Shown here: positions 8,195 through 16,835 of the stretch, in pieces
Layout of the letters: the number at the start of each line of letters is the position of its first letter
How positions within the stretch are numbered: position 1 is the stretch's first letter
Source of the DNA: Paraburkholderia susongensis
GTDB lineage: Bacteria; Pseudomonadota; Gammaproteobacteria; Burkholderiales; Burkholderiaceae
Assembly (NCBI RefSeq): GCF_900177725.1
Contig: NZ_FXAT01000010.1
Location: 124,001 to 188,000, forward strand
Direction: 5' to 3'
DNA: 64,000 bases
Notes under the pieces: generated by a model
Seen by the model: the letters and a program-made list of their open reading frames with translations, nothing else
What the model was told of the DNA's origin: nothing
Database searches by the model: none
Made by a program: the position numbers and the translations under genes

Positions 8195-8743
8195 GTCGGC
8201 CCCTCTTGTTCATGGATTCGGGTTGAACAGGCGCGAATCGAATTTGACCATTTGCAAAATCAACCGTTCCGGGGTGAGTGGGCTGCGTCGCATATTGGTG
8301 ATGATATCGGGTGGTTGCAGGCTCGATAGCGAGTTGCCATTTGATTCAATGCGCATATATACCGGTTCACTCTTGCCTTGGTTACAGGGCTGTGTACGCG
8401 GATGGCAGTTGGCAAAGCGGCGGTAGGGGTATGGCGATGCCAGGCCCGCCGGTGCCTTGTCGCGGCCTACACGGGCTGGCAGCGGCCTGGCATGCGGCGT
8501 GCCAATGTGCCAGTCGGTTGTGCAGGCCGTGGGTGGTCCCGGCAGCCTCAGGATCGCAGCCCCCCCTCTTTGCGTCTGCACTCCTCCTGAGTGTTTCGAT
8601 TGTGCCCGTCGGGTTGCCGCCTGGCGACGAGCGAAGAGCGTTGTGCGGCGATGTAGCCGCCATGTTGTAAAGTCTGCACTAGCCGATTCCGCGAGCTTCG
8701 GCTCGCACTCCAAACCGATCCGAAATTTCATCTATCTGCATAC
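8195..8743. other. Gene-free stretch with GC-rich, probably structured segment
   Basis: No convincing gene. Several frames on both strands stay open over 8380-8670, but their predicted products are rich in Arg, Pro and Ala and look like GC-driven shadows. A 10-bp inverted repeat pairs 8437-8446 (ATGCCAGGCC) with 8484-8493 (GGCCTGGCAT) across 37 bases, within a segment full of further short complementary runs. From memory, similar translated fragments recur as orphan proteins in Burkholderia genomes, which would fit a dispersed non-coding repeat; this is a recollection, not a search result. Confidence 0.35.
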
Positions 8744-9313
8744 ATGCGCTCCCTACTTCCTCCTCCTGGCGCGGTACTCTTGCTGATTGACTTGCAGCGG
8801 GCGATTGACCATCCAAGTTGGGGAGTGCGAAATAATCCTCATGCCGAGCAGCAAATTGGCAGAATGCTTGTCCATTGGCGCAACCGGGGTTGGCCCGTTT
8901 GGCATGTTCGGCACGACTCCACGAACCCGGAGTCTCACTACCGGCCGGGTCAGCCCGGACATGACTTCAAGCCGGAGGTTGAACCCGTGGCCGGAGAGCC
9001 GGTCATCCCGAAACAGACGAACAGTGCGTTCATCGGAACCAACCTGGAAGATCGGCTTCGTGTTGGGGGCTACGACACGTTGATCGTGGCAGGTGTCATC
9101 ACGAACAATTCGGTCGAGGCAACGGTTCGCATGGCCGGTAATCTCGGTTTCCACACTTATCTCGTGGCCGACGGCTGCTTCACGTTCGCTCGTAACGACT
9201 GGAACGGCACACCACGCAGTGCCGAAGATGTTCACGCGATGTCGCTCGCCAATCTGGACTCCGAGTACTGCACCGTCACAACTACGGATGCGCTTTTAGG
9301 CGCTTACAGCTAG
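8744..9313 (+). CDS. Isochorismatase-family (cysteine hydrolase fold) protein lacking the Cys
   Basis: 189 residues, full length for the fold. The motifs align with cysteine hydrolases: VLLLIDLQRAI (catalytic Asp), VIPKQTNSAFIGTNL (catalytic Lys) and AGVITNNSVEATVRMAGN. Family members usually have Cys where this protein has Ser (TNNS, codon TCG). EntB-type isochorismatases also lack the Cys, so the protein may still catalyse a non-thiol reaction. The C-terminus has the usual MSLANLDSEYC. No Shine-Dalgarno sequence is evident before the ATG at 8744. Its substrate is unknown. Confidence 0.82.
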   Translation: MRSLLPPPGAVLLLIDLQRAIDHPSWGVRNNPHAEQQIGRMLVHWRNRGWPVWHVRHDSTNPESHYRPGQPGHDFKPEVEPVAGEPVIPKQTNSAFIGTNLEDRLRVGGYDTLIVAGVITNNSVEATVRMAGNLGFHTYLVADGCFTFARNDWNGTPRSAEDVHAMSLANLDSEYCTVTTTDALLGAYS

Positions 9314-9598
9314 AACGATCGTGCAACGGCAGTTTGAATACCGAAACGCACCATTCGGAGACTGACCACCCGTAGGTCTGCTCTGGGCCGAGCAGGGAAG
9401 CCGAACTTCGCGACGAGGCTGGCGTTCAGCGGCGATCTGCAATGTTGCGGACTCGGCCGTAAGCAGTCAGTCGACAGACAATTATTGATGATCCTCGTAC
9501 TACCTACGTCCCGCGCAGCGTCAAGACATTCACTACAATAACTGCTTTGCGCCTGCATACTCAACGTCGACTTCCCAACGATAATTTCAGTCCACAAA

Positions 9599-10408
9599 AT
9601 GAAGGAAGCAGAACTGATTGCGCGAACCAAAGCGCCGATTACTGCCAGAAGCCTCGCGAACGAATTGGCGTTGCTTGGGCTCGGCAAAGGCGCCATCGTG
9701 CTCGTGCATTCATCGCTAAGCTCGCTCGGGTGGGTCTGCGGCGGCCCGGTGTCTGTTATCAAGGCTCTAATTGACACCGTGGGCGACTCGGGAACGATCG
9801 TGATGCCCGCTCAATCGAGAGATCTGACGGATCCTGCGAACTGGGGCGCCCCGCCCGTGCCGCAATCGTGGATTGAGACGATTCGCGAGACAATGCCCGC
9901 TTACGATCCCCGTATCACCCCGACCCGAGACATGGGACAGATCGCGGAGATCTTCCGCAACTGGCCCGGAGTTGTTCGAAGCAACCATCCGTCGGCCTCG
10001 TTTGCGGCTCTCGGGCCCGCGGCTATGGAAGTTATCGCTCACCAGAAGCTGGAGGATCCACTAGGAGAGGATTCGCCTCTCAGCGCGCTGTATCGGCTTG
10101 ATTCAATCGTCCTTCTGATTGGCGTGGATTTCAATAAATGTACCGCGTTGCACTTCGCTGAGCGCAAGGTCTGGCCAAATCGACCGAAGATTAGAGAAGG
10201 TGCTCCGCTTCTGGTTGAAGGCGAAAGGCGGTGGATTTCGTTTGAAACCCCAGAGTTGATGGATAGCGATGATTTCCTTCCGATAGGAGATAGCGCAAGG
10301 ATCGCCGGCCTTACAACCACGGGCTCGCTGGGAGAGGGACACGCTACCCTTCTGGCAATGCGAGACCTGGTAGACCACGCAGTTGCGCAGTGGTCGTCGC
10401 AGCCGTAA
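9599..10408 (+). CDS. Aminoglycoside 3-N-acetyltransferase family protein (AAC(3)-like)
   Basis: 269 residues, the family's usual length. Recognisable blocks are VLVHSSLSSLGWVCGG (acetyl-CoA site), TIVMPAQSRDLTDPANW, SNHPSASFAALGP, EDPLGEDSPLSAL and the late HFAERKVWP with the conserved His. These match the antibiotic_NAT family, which includes AAC(3) aminoglycoside-modifying enzymes and many chromosomal relatives with other amine substrates. No mobile element or integron sequence is nearby, so an intrinsic gene is likelier than an acquired resistance gene. The 285 bases before it show no clear feature. Confidence 0.85.
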   Translation: MKEAELIARTKAPITARSLANELALLGLGKGAIVLVHSSLSSLGWVCGGPVSVIKALIDTVGDSGTIVMPAQSRDLTDPANWGAPPVPQSWIETIRETMPAYDPRITPTRDMGQIAEIFRNWPGVVRSNHPSASFAALGPAAMEVIAHQKLEDPLGEDSPLSALYRLDSIVLLIGVDFNKCTALHFAERKVWPNRPKIREGAPLLVEGERRWISFETPELMDSDDFLPIGDSARIAGLTTTGSLGEGHATLLAMRDLVDHAVAQWSSQP

Positions 10409-10506
10409 GCAATCACCCATGGCGAAGAGTAGGCGGGCACAATATCGAAGTGATTTGCCACGAACCCGAGGCCTAACCCTTCCATCGAGGGACGTCCCTC
10501 TCCTCT

Positions 10507-11505
10507 TCAAACCACTACGATAGTGCGGCCCTTGAGCCCGCCTGCACCGAAACGGCTCGCAGTCTCGAGCACCTCATCGAGCGAGATGGTGTTCGTGATC
10601 CGCGCCAGCTTGTCCCGATCCATCTCGGCCGCCAGTCTCGCCCACGCCTCCTCGCGCCGCGCCATCGGGCACATCACCGAATCCACGCCCAGCAGGCTCA
10701 CGGCCCGGAGAATGAACGGCGCGACGGTCGTCGCGAGGTCCATCCCCTGCGCGAGACCGCATGCCGCCACGGCGCCGCCGTATTGCGTCTGAGCGCATGC
10801 ATTGGCAAGCGTATGCGACCCGACGCTGTCGATGACACCGGCCCAGCGCTCCTTCTGAAGCGGCTTTGCGGGCGCCGACAGCGTCTCCCGATCGATCACC
10901 GACGACGCGCCAAGCGCCTTAAGGAACTCGCCTTCCTCCGCTTTTCCGGTCGAAGCCACGACGGTATAGCCGTTCGCGCTCAGCAAGGAAATAGCGAATG
11001 TGCCGACGCCGCCAGTCGCGCCCGTCACGAGAATCTCACCGTCCTCGGGCCGCACGCCTTGCCGCTGGAGCGCCATGCAACACAGCATGGCTGTATAACC
11101 CGCGGTGCCGATCGACATGCAGTCGGCGGTGGAAAACGTCGGCGGAACTCGCTGCAACCATCTGCCGGGCAAACGCGCCTTCTCGGCGAGGCAGCCCCAA
11201 TGCGTCTCACCGAGCCCCCAGCCGTTGATGAAAACCAGCTCGCCCGGCTTCCAGCGCGAATCGGCCGACTCGATCACTTCTCCCGCGCCGTCGATACCGG
11301 CGACCATTGGCCATTTGCGCACGACCGGCGCGCGGCCGGTGATCGCGAGACCATCCTTGTAGTTGAGCGTCGAGTGCCGGATGCGCAGCAGCACGTCGCC
11401 CTCGGCAAGCGGGTTGTCGTCGAGCACGCTGTCGTCGAGCGTGTCGAGCGTCGCGGTAGAGGCCGCGCTCTCACCTTTCTGCAAATAAACGGCTTTGAAT
11501 GTCAT
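10507..11505 (-). CDS. YhdH/AcuI-family acrylyl-CoA reductase-like oxidoreductase
   Basis: Medium-chain dehydrogenase fold of 332 residues without the zinc ligands. GroES-like N-terminal domain with STLNYKDGLAITGRAP, substrate region GIDGAGEV, nucleotide motif VTGATGGVGTFAISLL (about residue 155) and C-terminal GRTIVVV. This is the YhdH/YhfP branch, whose studied members (AcuI) reduce acryloyl-CoA with NADPH to propionyl-CoA. It is the last gene of the minus-strand operon and lies 30 bases after an enoyl-CoA hydratase gene, suggesting an unsaturated acyl-CoA intermediate in that pathway. Confidence 0.85.
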   Translation of the reverse strand: MTFKAVYLQKGESAASTATLDTLDDSVLDDNPLAEGDVLLRIRHSTLNYKDGLAITGRAPVVRKWPMVAGIDGAGEVIESADSRWKPGELVFINGWGLGETHWGCLAEKARLPGRWLQRVPPTFSTADCMSIGTAGYTAMLCCMALQRQGVRPEDGEILVTGATGGVGTFAISLLSANGYTVVASTGKAEEGEFLKALGASSVIDRETLSAPAKPLQKERWAGVIDSVGSHTLANACAQTQYGGAVAACGLAQGMDLATTVAPFILRAVSLLGVDSVMCPMARREEAWARLAAEMDRDKLARITNTISLDEVLETASRFGAGGLKGRTIVVV

Positions 11506-11535
11506 CGAATATCTCTCGAAATCAGATCGACCCTG

Positions 11536-12303
11536 TCAGGCCACGTTGGTGAAAACCGGTTTGCGCTTTTCCAGAAACGCCTTGACGCCTTCCACCGCAT
11601 CCGCCTCCTTTTCCAGCGCGCGCGCAGTCCGCTGTTCGAACTCTTCCGCGCCCGAAACGCCCGATGCCTCCGCGAGCAGTACGCCATGCTTGATCGCGCT
11701 CACCACCGCGGGCGCATTGGCGGCGATGAGCCGGGCGAGCGAGAGCGCCGCATCGAGCACCTGTCCCTGCGCAACGAGACGGCTGACGAAGCCGCACCGG
11801 AACGCCTCGGCCGCGGACAGCGGTGCGCCCGTCAGCATGAGTTCGAGCGCGGCAGAGCGGCCCATCAGCAGCGGCAACCGGCCGAGCTGCCCGCCTTCGG
11901 GCAGCATGCCGAGCCGTGCGCCGGGCGAGCCGAACGTGGCGTTTTCGCTCGCCACGCGCAAATCGCAGGACATGGCAAGCATGAGGGCGGCTGCATAGCA
12001 GTGCCCATTGATCGCCGCGATGACCGGTTTCTTCATGTTCATCGGCTTGAGCACGGGACCTTCGTCCGTGCCGGCGCCCGCCTCGAAGCCGGTCGGCAGA
12101 TCGTTGAGGTCGTGACCGCTCGAAAACGCGACGTCTCCCGCGCCGGTCACGACGACCACGCGGATTGCCGGATCCGCGTCGGCAATCTCGAACTGCGCCA
12201 GCAGATCGCCCGACATCGGGCCTTCGAATGCATTGCGCTTGCGCTCATTGCTGATGGTGAGGATGCGGATAGCATCAAGTGTCGTTGTGCGAATTTCGGC
12301 CAT
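11536..12303 (-). CDS. Enoyl-CoA hydratase/isomerase family protein
   Basis: Crotonase fold of 255 residues. Oxyanion-hole segments are visible at VAFSSGHDLNDLP and ALMLAMSCDLRVASENATFGSPGARLGMLP, the second with the usual PGARLG glycine cluster. The start ATG at 12303 follows CACGGAGCATCC; a frame extension to 12360 lacks a ribosome site. It probably hydrates or isomerises the CoA thioester made by the upstream acyl-CoA ligase. Catalytic Glu positions cannot be confirmed without alignment, so hydratase versus isomerase activity is open. Confidence 0.87.
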   Translation of the reverse strand: MAEIRTTTLDAIRILTISNERKRNAFEGPMSGDLLAQFEIADADPAIRVVVVTGAGDVAFSSGHDLNDLPTGFEAGAGTDEGPVLKPMNMKKPVIAAINGHCYAAALMLAMSCDLRVASENATFGSPGARLGMLPEGGQLGRLPLLMGRSAALELMLTGAPLSAAEAFRCGFVSRLVAQGQVLDAALSLARLIAANAPAVVSAIKHGVLLAEASGVSGAEEFEQRTARALEKEADAVEGVKAFLEKRKPVFTNVA

Positions 12304-12378
12304 GGATGCTCCGTGATCGTTGATGCGGCGTGGGGCCGCTGCTTCGTTCGTAGTGTTCAATGAAATGGCTGAAGGCAG

Positions 12379-14004
12379 TCAGCGCCAGCAGTGCTCTTTC
12401 AGGTCGTAGGCGCCTACACGCAAGTCGGGCTTTTCAGTGCGCAGCACCTTTTTCTGCACGCGTTGTGAATCGGTCAGCGGCAGCGAATCGCGGTATTCGA
12501 CGTAGCGCGGCAGCTTGAACGCCGCGAGCAGCGGCCGGCAATAGTCGACGATGCGCTGCGGCGTGACCGCATCCGCCGTGAAGTCCGGCGCGAGCTGGAT
12601 ATAGGCCTTCACCTCTTCTTCGTGATACGGATCGGGAACCGCGATCACGGCCGCATCCTGGATCTCCGGCATGCTGCGCAACACGCTTTCCACCTCGCGC
12701 GCCGAAATGTTCTCGCCATTGCGGCGCACCATGTCCTTCATGCGGCCGACGATATAGAAATAGCCATTTTCGTCCTGCCGCGCGATGTCGCCGGTGCGGA
12801 ACCACCCGTCGAGATAAGACTCGGCGGTCGCGTCGGGGCGCTTGTAATAGCCTTTGAACAGGCCCCGGCCGCGTACCATCAGTTCGCCGAATATGCCGGG
12901 CGCGACCGCCTGTCCGGTCTCGTCCGCGACCTTCAGTTCGCGAAACGGCGCCGCGATGCCGCAACTGCCCGATCCGCTCATCCGTTCGAGCGCGTCGGCG
13001 GGCATGTAAGCGGCGCCGCCGATCTCCGTCATGCCGTAATACTCCTGCCCGCGCACGTCGAAGCGTTGCTCGAAGTCGCGATGATGCGCCGGAGAAAACG
13101 CGAAGATCGTCGCGATCTTCAGCGCATTGCACGCATCGTCGGGCGACGGCGGCTGCTTGTAGACCATGTCGAACAGAGCGCAGTAGTCGCATTCATGCGC
13201 GGACACGTCGCGCATGAAACGCTTCGCGCCGGACTTGCGCGGCAGGAATGCGCAACTGCCGCTCACCATCGCGTTGAGAAGAATGCGTTGCCCGACCATG
13301 TAGAACAGGCTCGACCCGACATAGAAACGCGACAGTGGCGTGCCGAAAAACTGCGTCGAGGTATGGGCGAGAATCAGCCAGTAATCGTGCGTCAGCATGC
13401 ACGCCTTGGAGAAGCCGGTGGTGCCCGACGTGTATTGCAGATTGATCAGGTTGTCGCGATGGCGAGGCACGTCGGAAGCCCGGCGCTCCTTCGCGGCCTC
13501 GAGCAGCACGTCCCATGCGCGCGAGCCTTGCGGCGCTGCTCCGTTCACGACCACGACACGGTCTTTGTCCACGCGCAACGCCGGCAGCTCTTCGAGACGC
13601 GGCAGGAATTCAGCATCGATCACGAGGAACGACGCATCCGAAGTCTCGAGCACGTAGTCGATCTCGCGCGCCGTGTACGTCGCATTGACCGGCACGATAA
13701 CTGCCTGCTGGCGCGCGAGAGCAAGCCACGTCAACGCGAATTCCTCGCAGTTCCAGGTCATGACGGCAACATGCGCGCCCGGCGTCACGCCGAGTTCTTC
13801 GAGCGCAGCAGCGACGTGATCGACGCTGCGGAGCACCTCGCGCCAGGTTTTCCTGTGACCGCTGTCGATGAAGTGCCATGCCGGATTGTCGCCGTGCGCG
13901 GCCACGGTGTCGAGCAGCTGATCGTAAATCGATGCGGGTAGTGTCATCGACTCGACGCGCCGGCGCAGCGACGCGGGATCTTCGGTATCGAAATGAGAGA
14001 ACAT
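12379..14004 (-). CDS. AMP-dependent acyl-CoA synthetase (CaiC-like)
   Basis: 541 residues, ANL superfamily. The P-loop is LINLQYTSGTTGFSKACMLT (about residue 190), the A5 motif QEYYGMTEIGGAAYM, the A7 motif FRTGDIA, the A8 hinge GRMKDMVRRNGENISAREVE and the C-terminal lysine region QRVQKKVLR. It would activate a small carboxylate to its CoA thioester through an acyl-adenylate. It sits between the Pot-type transporter genes and the hydratase, so the imported compound is likely activated here. CaiC-type carnitine/crotonobetaine ligases are the closest branch I recognise; the substrate is inferred. Confidence 0.88.
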   Translation of the reverse strand: MFSHFDTEDPASLRRRVESMTLPASIYDQLLDTVAAHGDNPAWHFIDSGHRKTWREVLRSVDHVAAALEELGVTPGAHVAVMTWNCEEFALTWLALARQQAVIVPVNATYTAREIDYVLETSDASFLVIDAEFLPRLEELPALRVDKDRVVVVNGAAPQGSRAWDVLLEAAKERRASDVPRHRDNLINLQYTSGTTGFSKACMLTHDYWLILAHTSTQFFGTPLSRFYVGSSLFYMVGQRILLNAMVSGSCAFLPRKSGAKRFMRDVSAHECDYCALFDMVYKQPPSPDDACNALKIATIFAFSPAHHRDFEQRFDVRGQEYYGMTEIGGAAYMPADALERMSGSGSCGIAAPFRELKVADETGQAVAPGIFGELMVRGRGLFKGYYKRPDATAESYLDGWFRTGDIARQDENGYFYIVGRMKDMVRRNGENISAREVESVLRSMPEIQDAAVIAVPDPYHEEEVKAYIQLAPDFTADAVTPQRIVDYCRPLLAAFKLPRYVEYRDSLPLTDSQRVQKKVLRTEKPDLRVGAYDLKEHCWR

Positions 14005-14028
14005 GAGAACCTTGTACGTGATGGAGTG

Positions 14029-14835
14029 CTAACCGGCTTGTTTCTCGCGCGCGGGCTTGTGAAGCACCCACTCGGACAGGAATACGGCAAGCACGGTGAC
14101 GAATATCAGCAGCGTCGCGACGGCGGCGACCACCGGAGTCAGGTCGTCGCGAACGTTGGCCCAGATGCGCATGGGCAGTGTTTCGTTGCGCCCCATGATG
14201 AACAGCGCGACGACAAGCTCGTCGAACGAGACAAAGAACGCAAAGATGGCCGAAGTCACGATGGAGGCGCGCAGCGAAGGCAGCGTGACGTACCAGAACG
14301 CCTTGAACGGCCCGGCGCCCATCACCCGCGCGGCGAGCGCGAGCGTCTCGCCGCGTTGCCGCAACCCGGTCGCCACGTTGATCACCACGAACGGCAGCGC
14401 GAGCATTCCATGCGCCATCACGATGCCGATCATCGAACCATACAGATGGAACCGGTTGAAAATGAGCATGATGCCCAGCGCGACGATGATGACCGGCACC
14501 ACCTGCGGACTGAGGAAAGCACCGCCGATCAACCGGTCCCAGCGCGTGGAGCGGCGCAGCGCGAAAGCCGTCATGGTGCCCAGCACGGTCGCGAGAAGCG
14601 ACGCCCAGAACCCGATGGCGACGCTGCGCAGCGTCGCGCCGATCCACGCCGGGCTAGCGAAGAAGCTCGCGAACCATTTCAGCGTGAAGCCCGTCGGCGG
14701 GAACTTCAGATAGCTCGTCTCGCTGACCGACATCGGAATCACAAGACACACGGGCAGTATGAGAAAGACCAGCACCAGAGCCACGTAAGCGGGCAGCAGC
14801 CATGTGCGGCCGGAATGTCGAACCGCCGGTGTCAT
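14029..14835 (-). CDS. ABC transporter permease, PotC type
   Basis: 268 residues with six predicted membrane segments and an EAA loop near ALAARVMGAGPFKAFWYVTLP. The N-terminal helix is TWLLPAYVALVLVFLILPV. The ATG overlaps the stop of the PotB-type permease by four bases (ATGA). Together they form the inner-membrane channel of a spermidine/putrescine-type importer, whose family also carries opines, betaines and other small cations. Confidence 0.88.
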   Translation of the reverse strand: MTPAVRHSGRTWLLPAYVALVLVFLILPVCLVIPMSVSETSYLKFPPTGFTLKWFASFFASPAWIGATLRSVAIGFWASLLATVLGTMTAFALRRSTRWDRLIGGAFLSPQVVPVIIVALGIMLIFNRFHLYGSMIGIVMAHGMLALPFVVINVATGLRQRGETLALAARVMGAGPFKAFWYVTLPSLRASIVTSAIFAFFVSFDELVVALFIMGRNETLPMRIWANVRDDLTPVVAAVATLLIFVTVLAVFLSEWVLHKPAREKQAG

Positions 14836-15731
14836 CGCGTGCCTCCTTCGCTCGTGAGCATCGTGAAGCGTCGCAGCATGATGCTGAACAGCGCGACCAC
14901 GACGAGTCCCGCGACGAGCAGGGTCATGCCGAGCGCGGACCCGAGGCCCCAGTCGAGCGTCTCGCTGATCTGCTGCGCGATCACGTTGGCGATCATCGCG
15001 TCCTTCGGTCCGCCCACGAGCGCCGGCGTGATGAAAAAGCCGAGCGCCAGCACGAAGGTCAGCACGCCGGCCGACACGGCGCCGCTCGCGCTCAACGGCA
15101 GAAAGACCCTGATGAATGCCCGGGCGGGCGTCGCGCCGAGGATGCGCGCGGCGCTGAGAAGCGAGCGGTTGATCGTGGACATCGACGAAAACATCGTCAG
15201 AATAGCAATGGGCAGCAGCACCTGAATCATCGCCGCATACACGGCGCCGCGTGTGTACAGCAGATGAAGCGGCGTGTCCGACAGGCCCAGCGCCGCCACG
15301 GCACTGTTGATCAGCCCTTCCCGCCCGAGCAGCACGATCCAGCTATAGGTGCGTATCAACACGCTAACCCACAGGGGAATCGTGATGAACAGCAGCAGCA
15401 GGCGCTGCTGTCGCGGCGAGCGCATCACCAGAAAATACGCAACCGGATAACCGGCTATGACGCAGGCAAAGCCAACTACCAGCGAGAGCCGCAGCGTGCT
15501 CAGCAGAATCGTGCGAAAAGGGCCCTCGGCGAGCACCGGCGCGAAGTGCGCGATGCTCCATCCGTCGTCGCCGCGTACGCTCCAGATCGCGACTTCGCCG
15601 ACCGGCACGAGAAAGACGGCGATGAACAGGAGCGCCGCGGGCAGCAAGGGCCAGTATCGCCAGGATAGCGCACGACGCAGATTCAACCCGCGTGATGCGG
15701 GCTCGTCGAGCGAAGCCGGCGTCGGCGTCAT
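14832..15731 (-). CDS. ABC transporter permease, PotB type
   Basis: 299 residues from the ATG at 15731, which follows a good AAAGGAAG ribosome site; another ATG at 15752 overlaps the binding-protein stop but has no ribosome site. Six membrane segments, starting with PLLPAALLFIAVFLVPVGEV, and an EAA loop LLSAARILGATPARAFIRVF. The same frame stays open far upstream, but that extension is a shadow of the binding-protein gene. Confidence 0.88.
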   Translation of the reverse strand: MTPTPASLDEPASRGLNLRRALSWRYWPLLPAALLFIAVFLVPVGEVAIWSVRGDDGWSIAHFAPVLAEGPFRTILLSTLRLSLVVGFACVIAGYPVAYFLVMRSPRQQRLLLLFITIPLWVSVLIRTYSWIVLLGREGLINSAVAALGLSDTPLHLLYTRGAVYAAMIQVLLPIAILTMFSSMSTINRSLLSAARILGATPARAFIRVFLPLSASGAVSAGVLTFVLALGFFITPALVGGPKDAMIANVIAQQISETLDWGLGSALGMTLLVAGLVVVALFSIMLRRFTMLTSEGGTR

Positions 15732-15748
15732 GCTTGCTTCCTTTGCGC

Positions 15749-16804
15749 TCATTTGAGCCGCCATGCCTGCCAGCGCGCGAACAGTTCCTTCTGGTGATCG
15801 GCCCAGAAGTTCGCGTCGAAAGTGAACTGCAGCGGTGCGTTCGCGGCGGCTGTCGGCAAGTCCTTCGCCTCGTCCGCGCCGAGGATCTTGTACATGTCCG
15901 GGTTGTAGCCCGAATACGGCAACCCACGGGCGATCTGCGCGAGCCGCTGCGGATCGTTCCAGCAGTACTTCATGAACTCCATCGCGGCTTTCGGGTTCTG
16001 CGCGCCCTTCTGAATCGAGTAATAGCTGACCGTTTGCGATCCGCCGTTCCAGACGATGGAAACCGGCACCTTGTCCTTCTGCAACTGCGCAATGCGGCCG
16101 TTGAAAGCCGTCACGTAATAGGCATCGCCGGTCGCGAGCAGTTGCACCGGCTGCTGGCCCGTGGTCCACCATACGGTGATGGCCGGCTTGATCGCGTCGA
16201 GCTTGCGGAACGCGCGGTCGATGCCGCCTGGCGCCTTGAGCACGTCGTAGACCTTGTCGACCGGTACGCCATCGGCGATGAGCGCGAACTCGAGGTTTTC
16301 CATCGGCGAGTCGCGCAGCGACCGCGGGCCCGGAAAGTTCTTCGTGTCCCAGAAGTCGCTCCAGCCGTTGAACGTCTTGCCCGCCGGAACCTTGTCCGTC
16401 CGATAGCCGATGGCCGTCGTATAGGCGATCGCGCCGATCGCATACGGCTGCCGCGCAATCGGCGGCAGCTTGTGGTCCGGATCGACGATTTTCCAGTCGA
16501 TCGGCAGTAGCCACTTGTTGCGTTCCGCGACCGGAAGCGAGGCGCCCTCGGTCGGCGAGATGTCCCACAGTACGTTGCCTGTCGTCTGCTGCACGCGAAT
16601 CTGTGCCAGCGAATCTCCGGTGGAAGCTTGCGTGACGGTCACGCCAGTGGCCTTCGAGAAAGGATCGGTACAGACCGTCTTGAGCAGGTTCGCCCATGCG
16701 CCGCCATAGTTGGCCAGAACGAGCGAATCGGCATGAGCGTGCGTCGCCATGAGCACGAGCGCCGCCAGTGCGCTGCGCGTCGCATTTGAACGAAGTGAGG
16801 CCAT
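15749..16804 (-). CDS. Pot-type ABC transporter substrate-binding protein
   Basis: 351 residues from ATG 16804, preceded by a GGAG eight bases away. The signal peptide is MASLRSNATRSALAALVLMA followed by THAHA, and the mature protein starts DSLVLANYGGAWANLL, typical of spermidine/putrescine-like binding proteins. It contains ISPTEGASLPVAERN and the late YCWNDPQRLAQIARGLPYSG. It collects the substrate in the periplasm for the two permeases and the ATPase around it. Confidence 0.88.
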   Translation of the reverse strand: MASLRSNATRSALAALVLMATHAHADSLVLANYGGAWANLLKTVCTDPFSKATGVTVTQASTGDSLAQIRVQQTTGNVLWDISPTEGASLPVAERNKWLLPIDWKIVDPDHKLPPIARQPYAIGAIAYTTAIGYRTDKVPAGKTFNGWSDFWDTKNFPGPRSLRDSPMENLEFALIADGVPVDKVYDVLKAPGGIDRAFRKLDAIKPAITVWWTTGQQPVQLLATGDAYYVTAFNGRIAQLQKDKVPVSIVWNGGSQTVSYYSIQKGAQNPKAAMEFMKYCWNDPQRLAQIARGLPYSGYNPDMYKILGADEAKDLPTAAANAPLQFTFDANFWADHQKELFARWQAWRLK

Positions 16805-16835
16805 CGACAACTCCATGTGTGCGTGAAAGAACGAA

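Noticed and set aside
14832..16697. A continuous 621-codon frame seeming to fuse a Pot permease with an N-terminal domain
   Set aside because: The upstream part is a different reading of the binding-protein gene; the ATG at 15731 with a good ribosome site begins the real permease.
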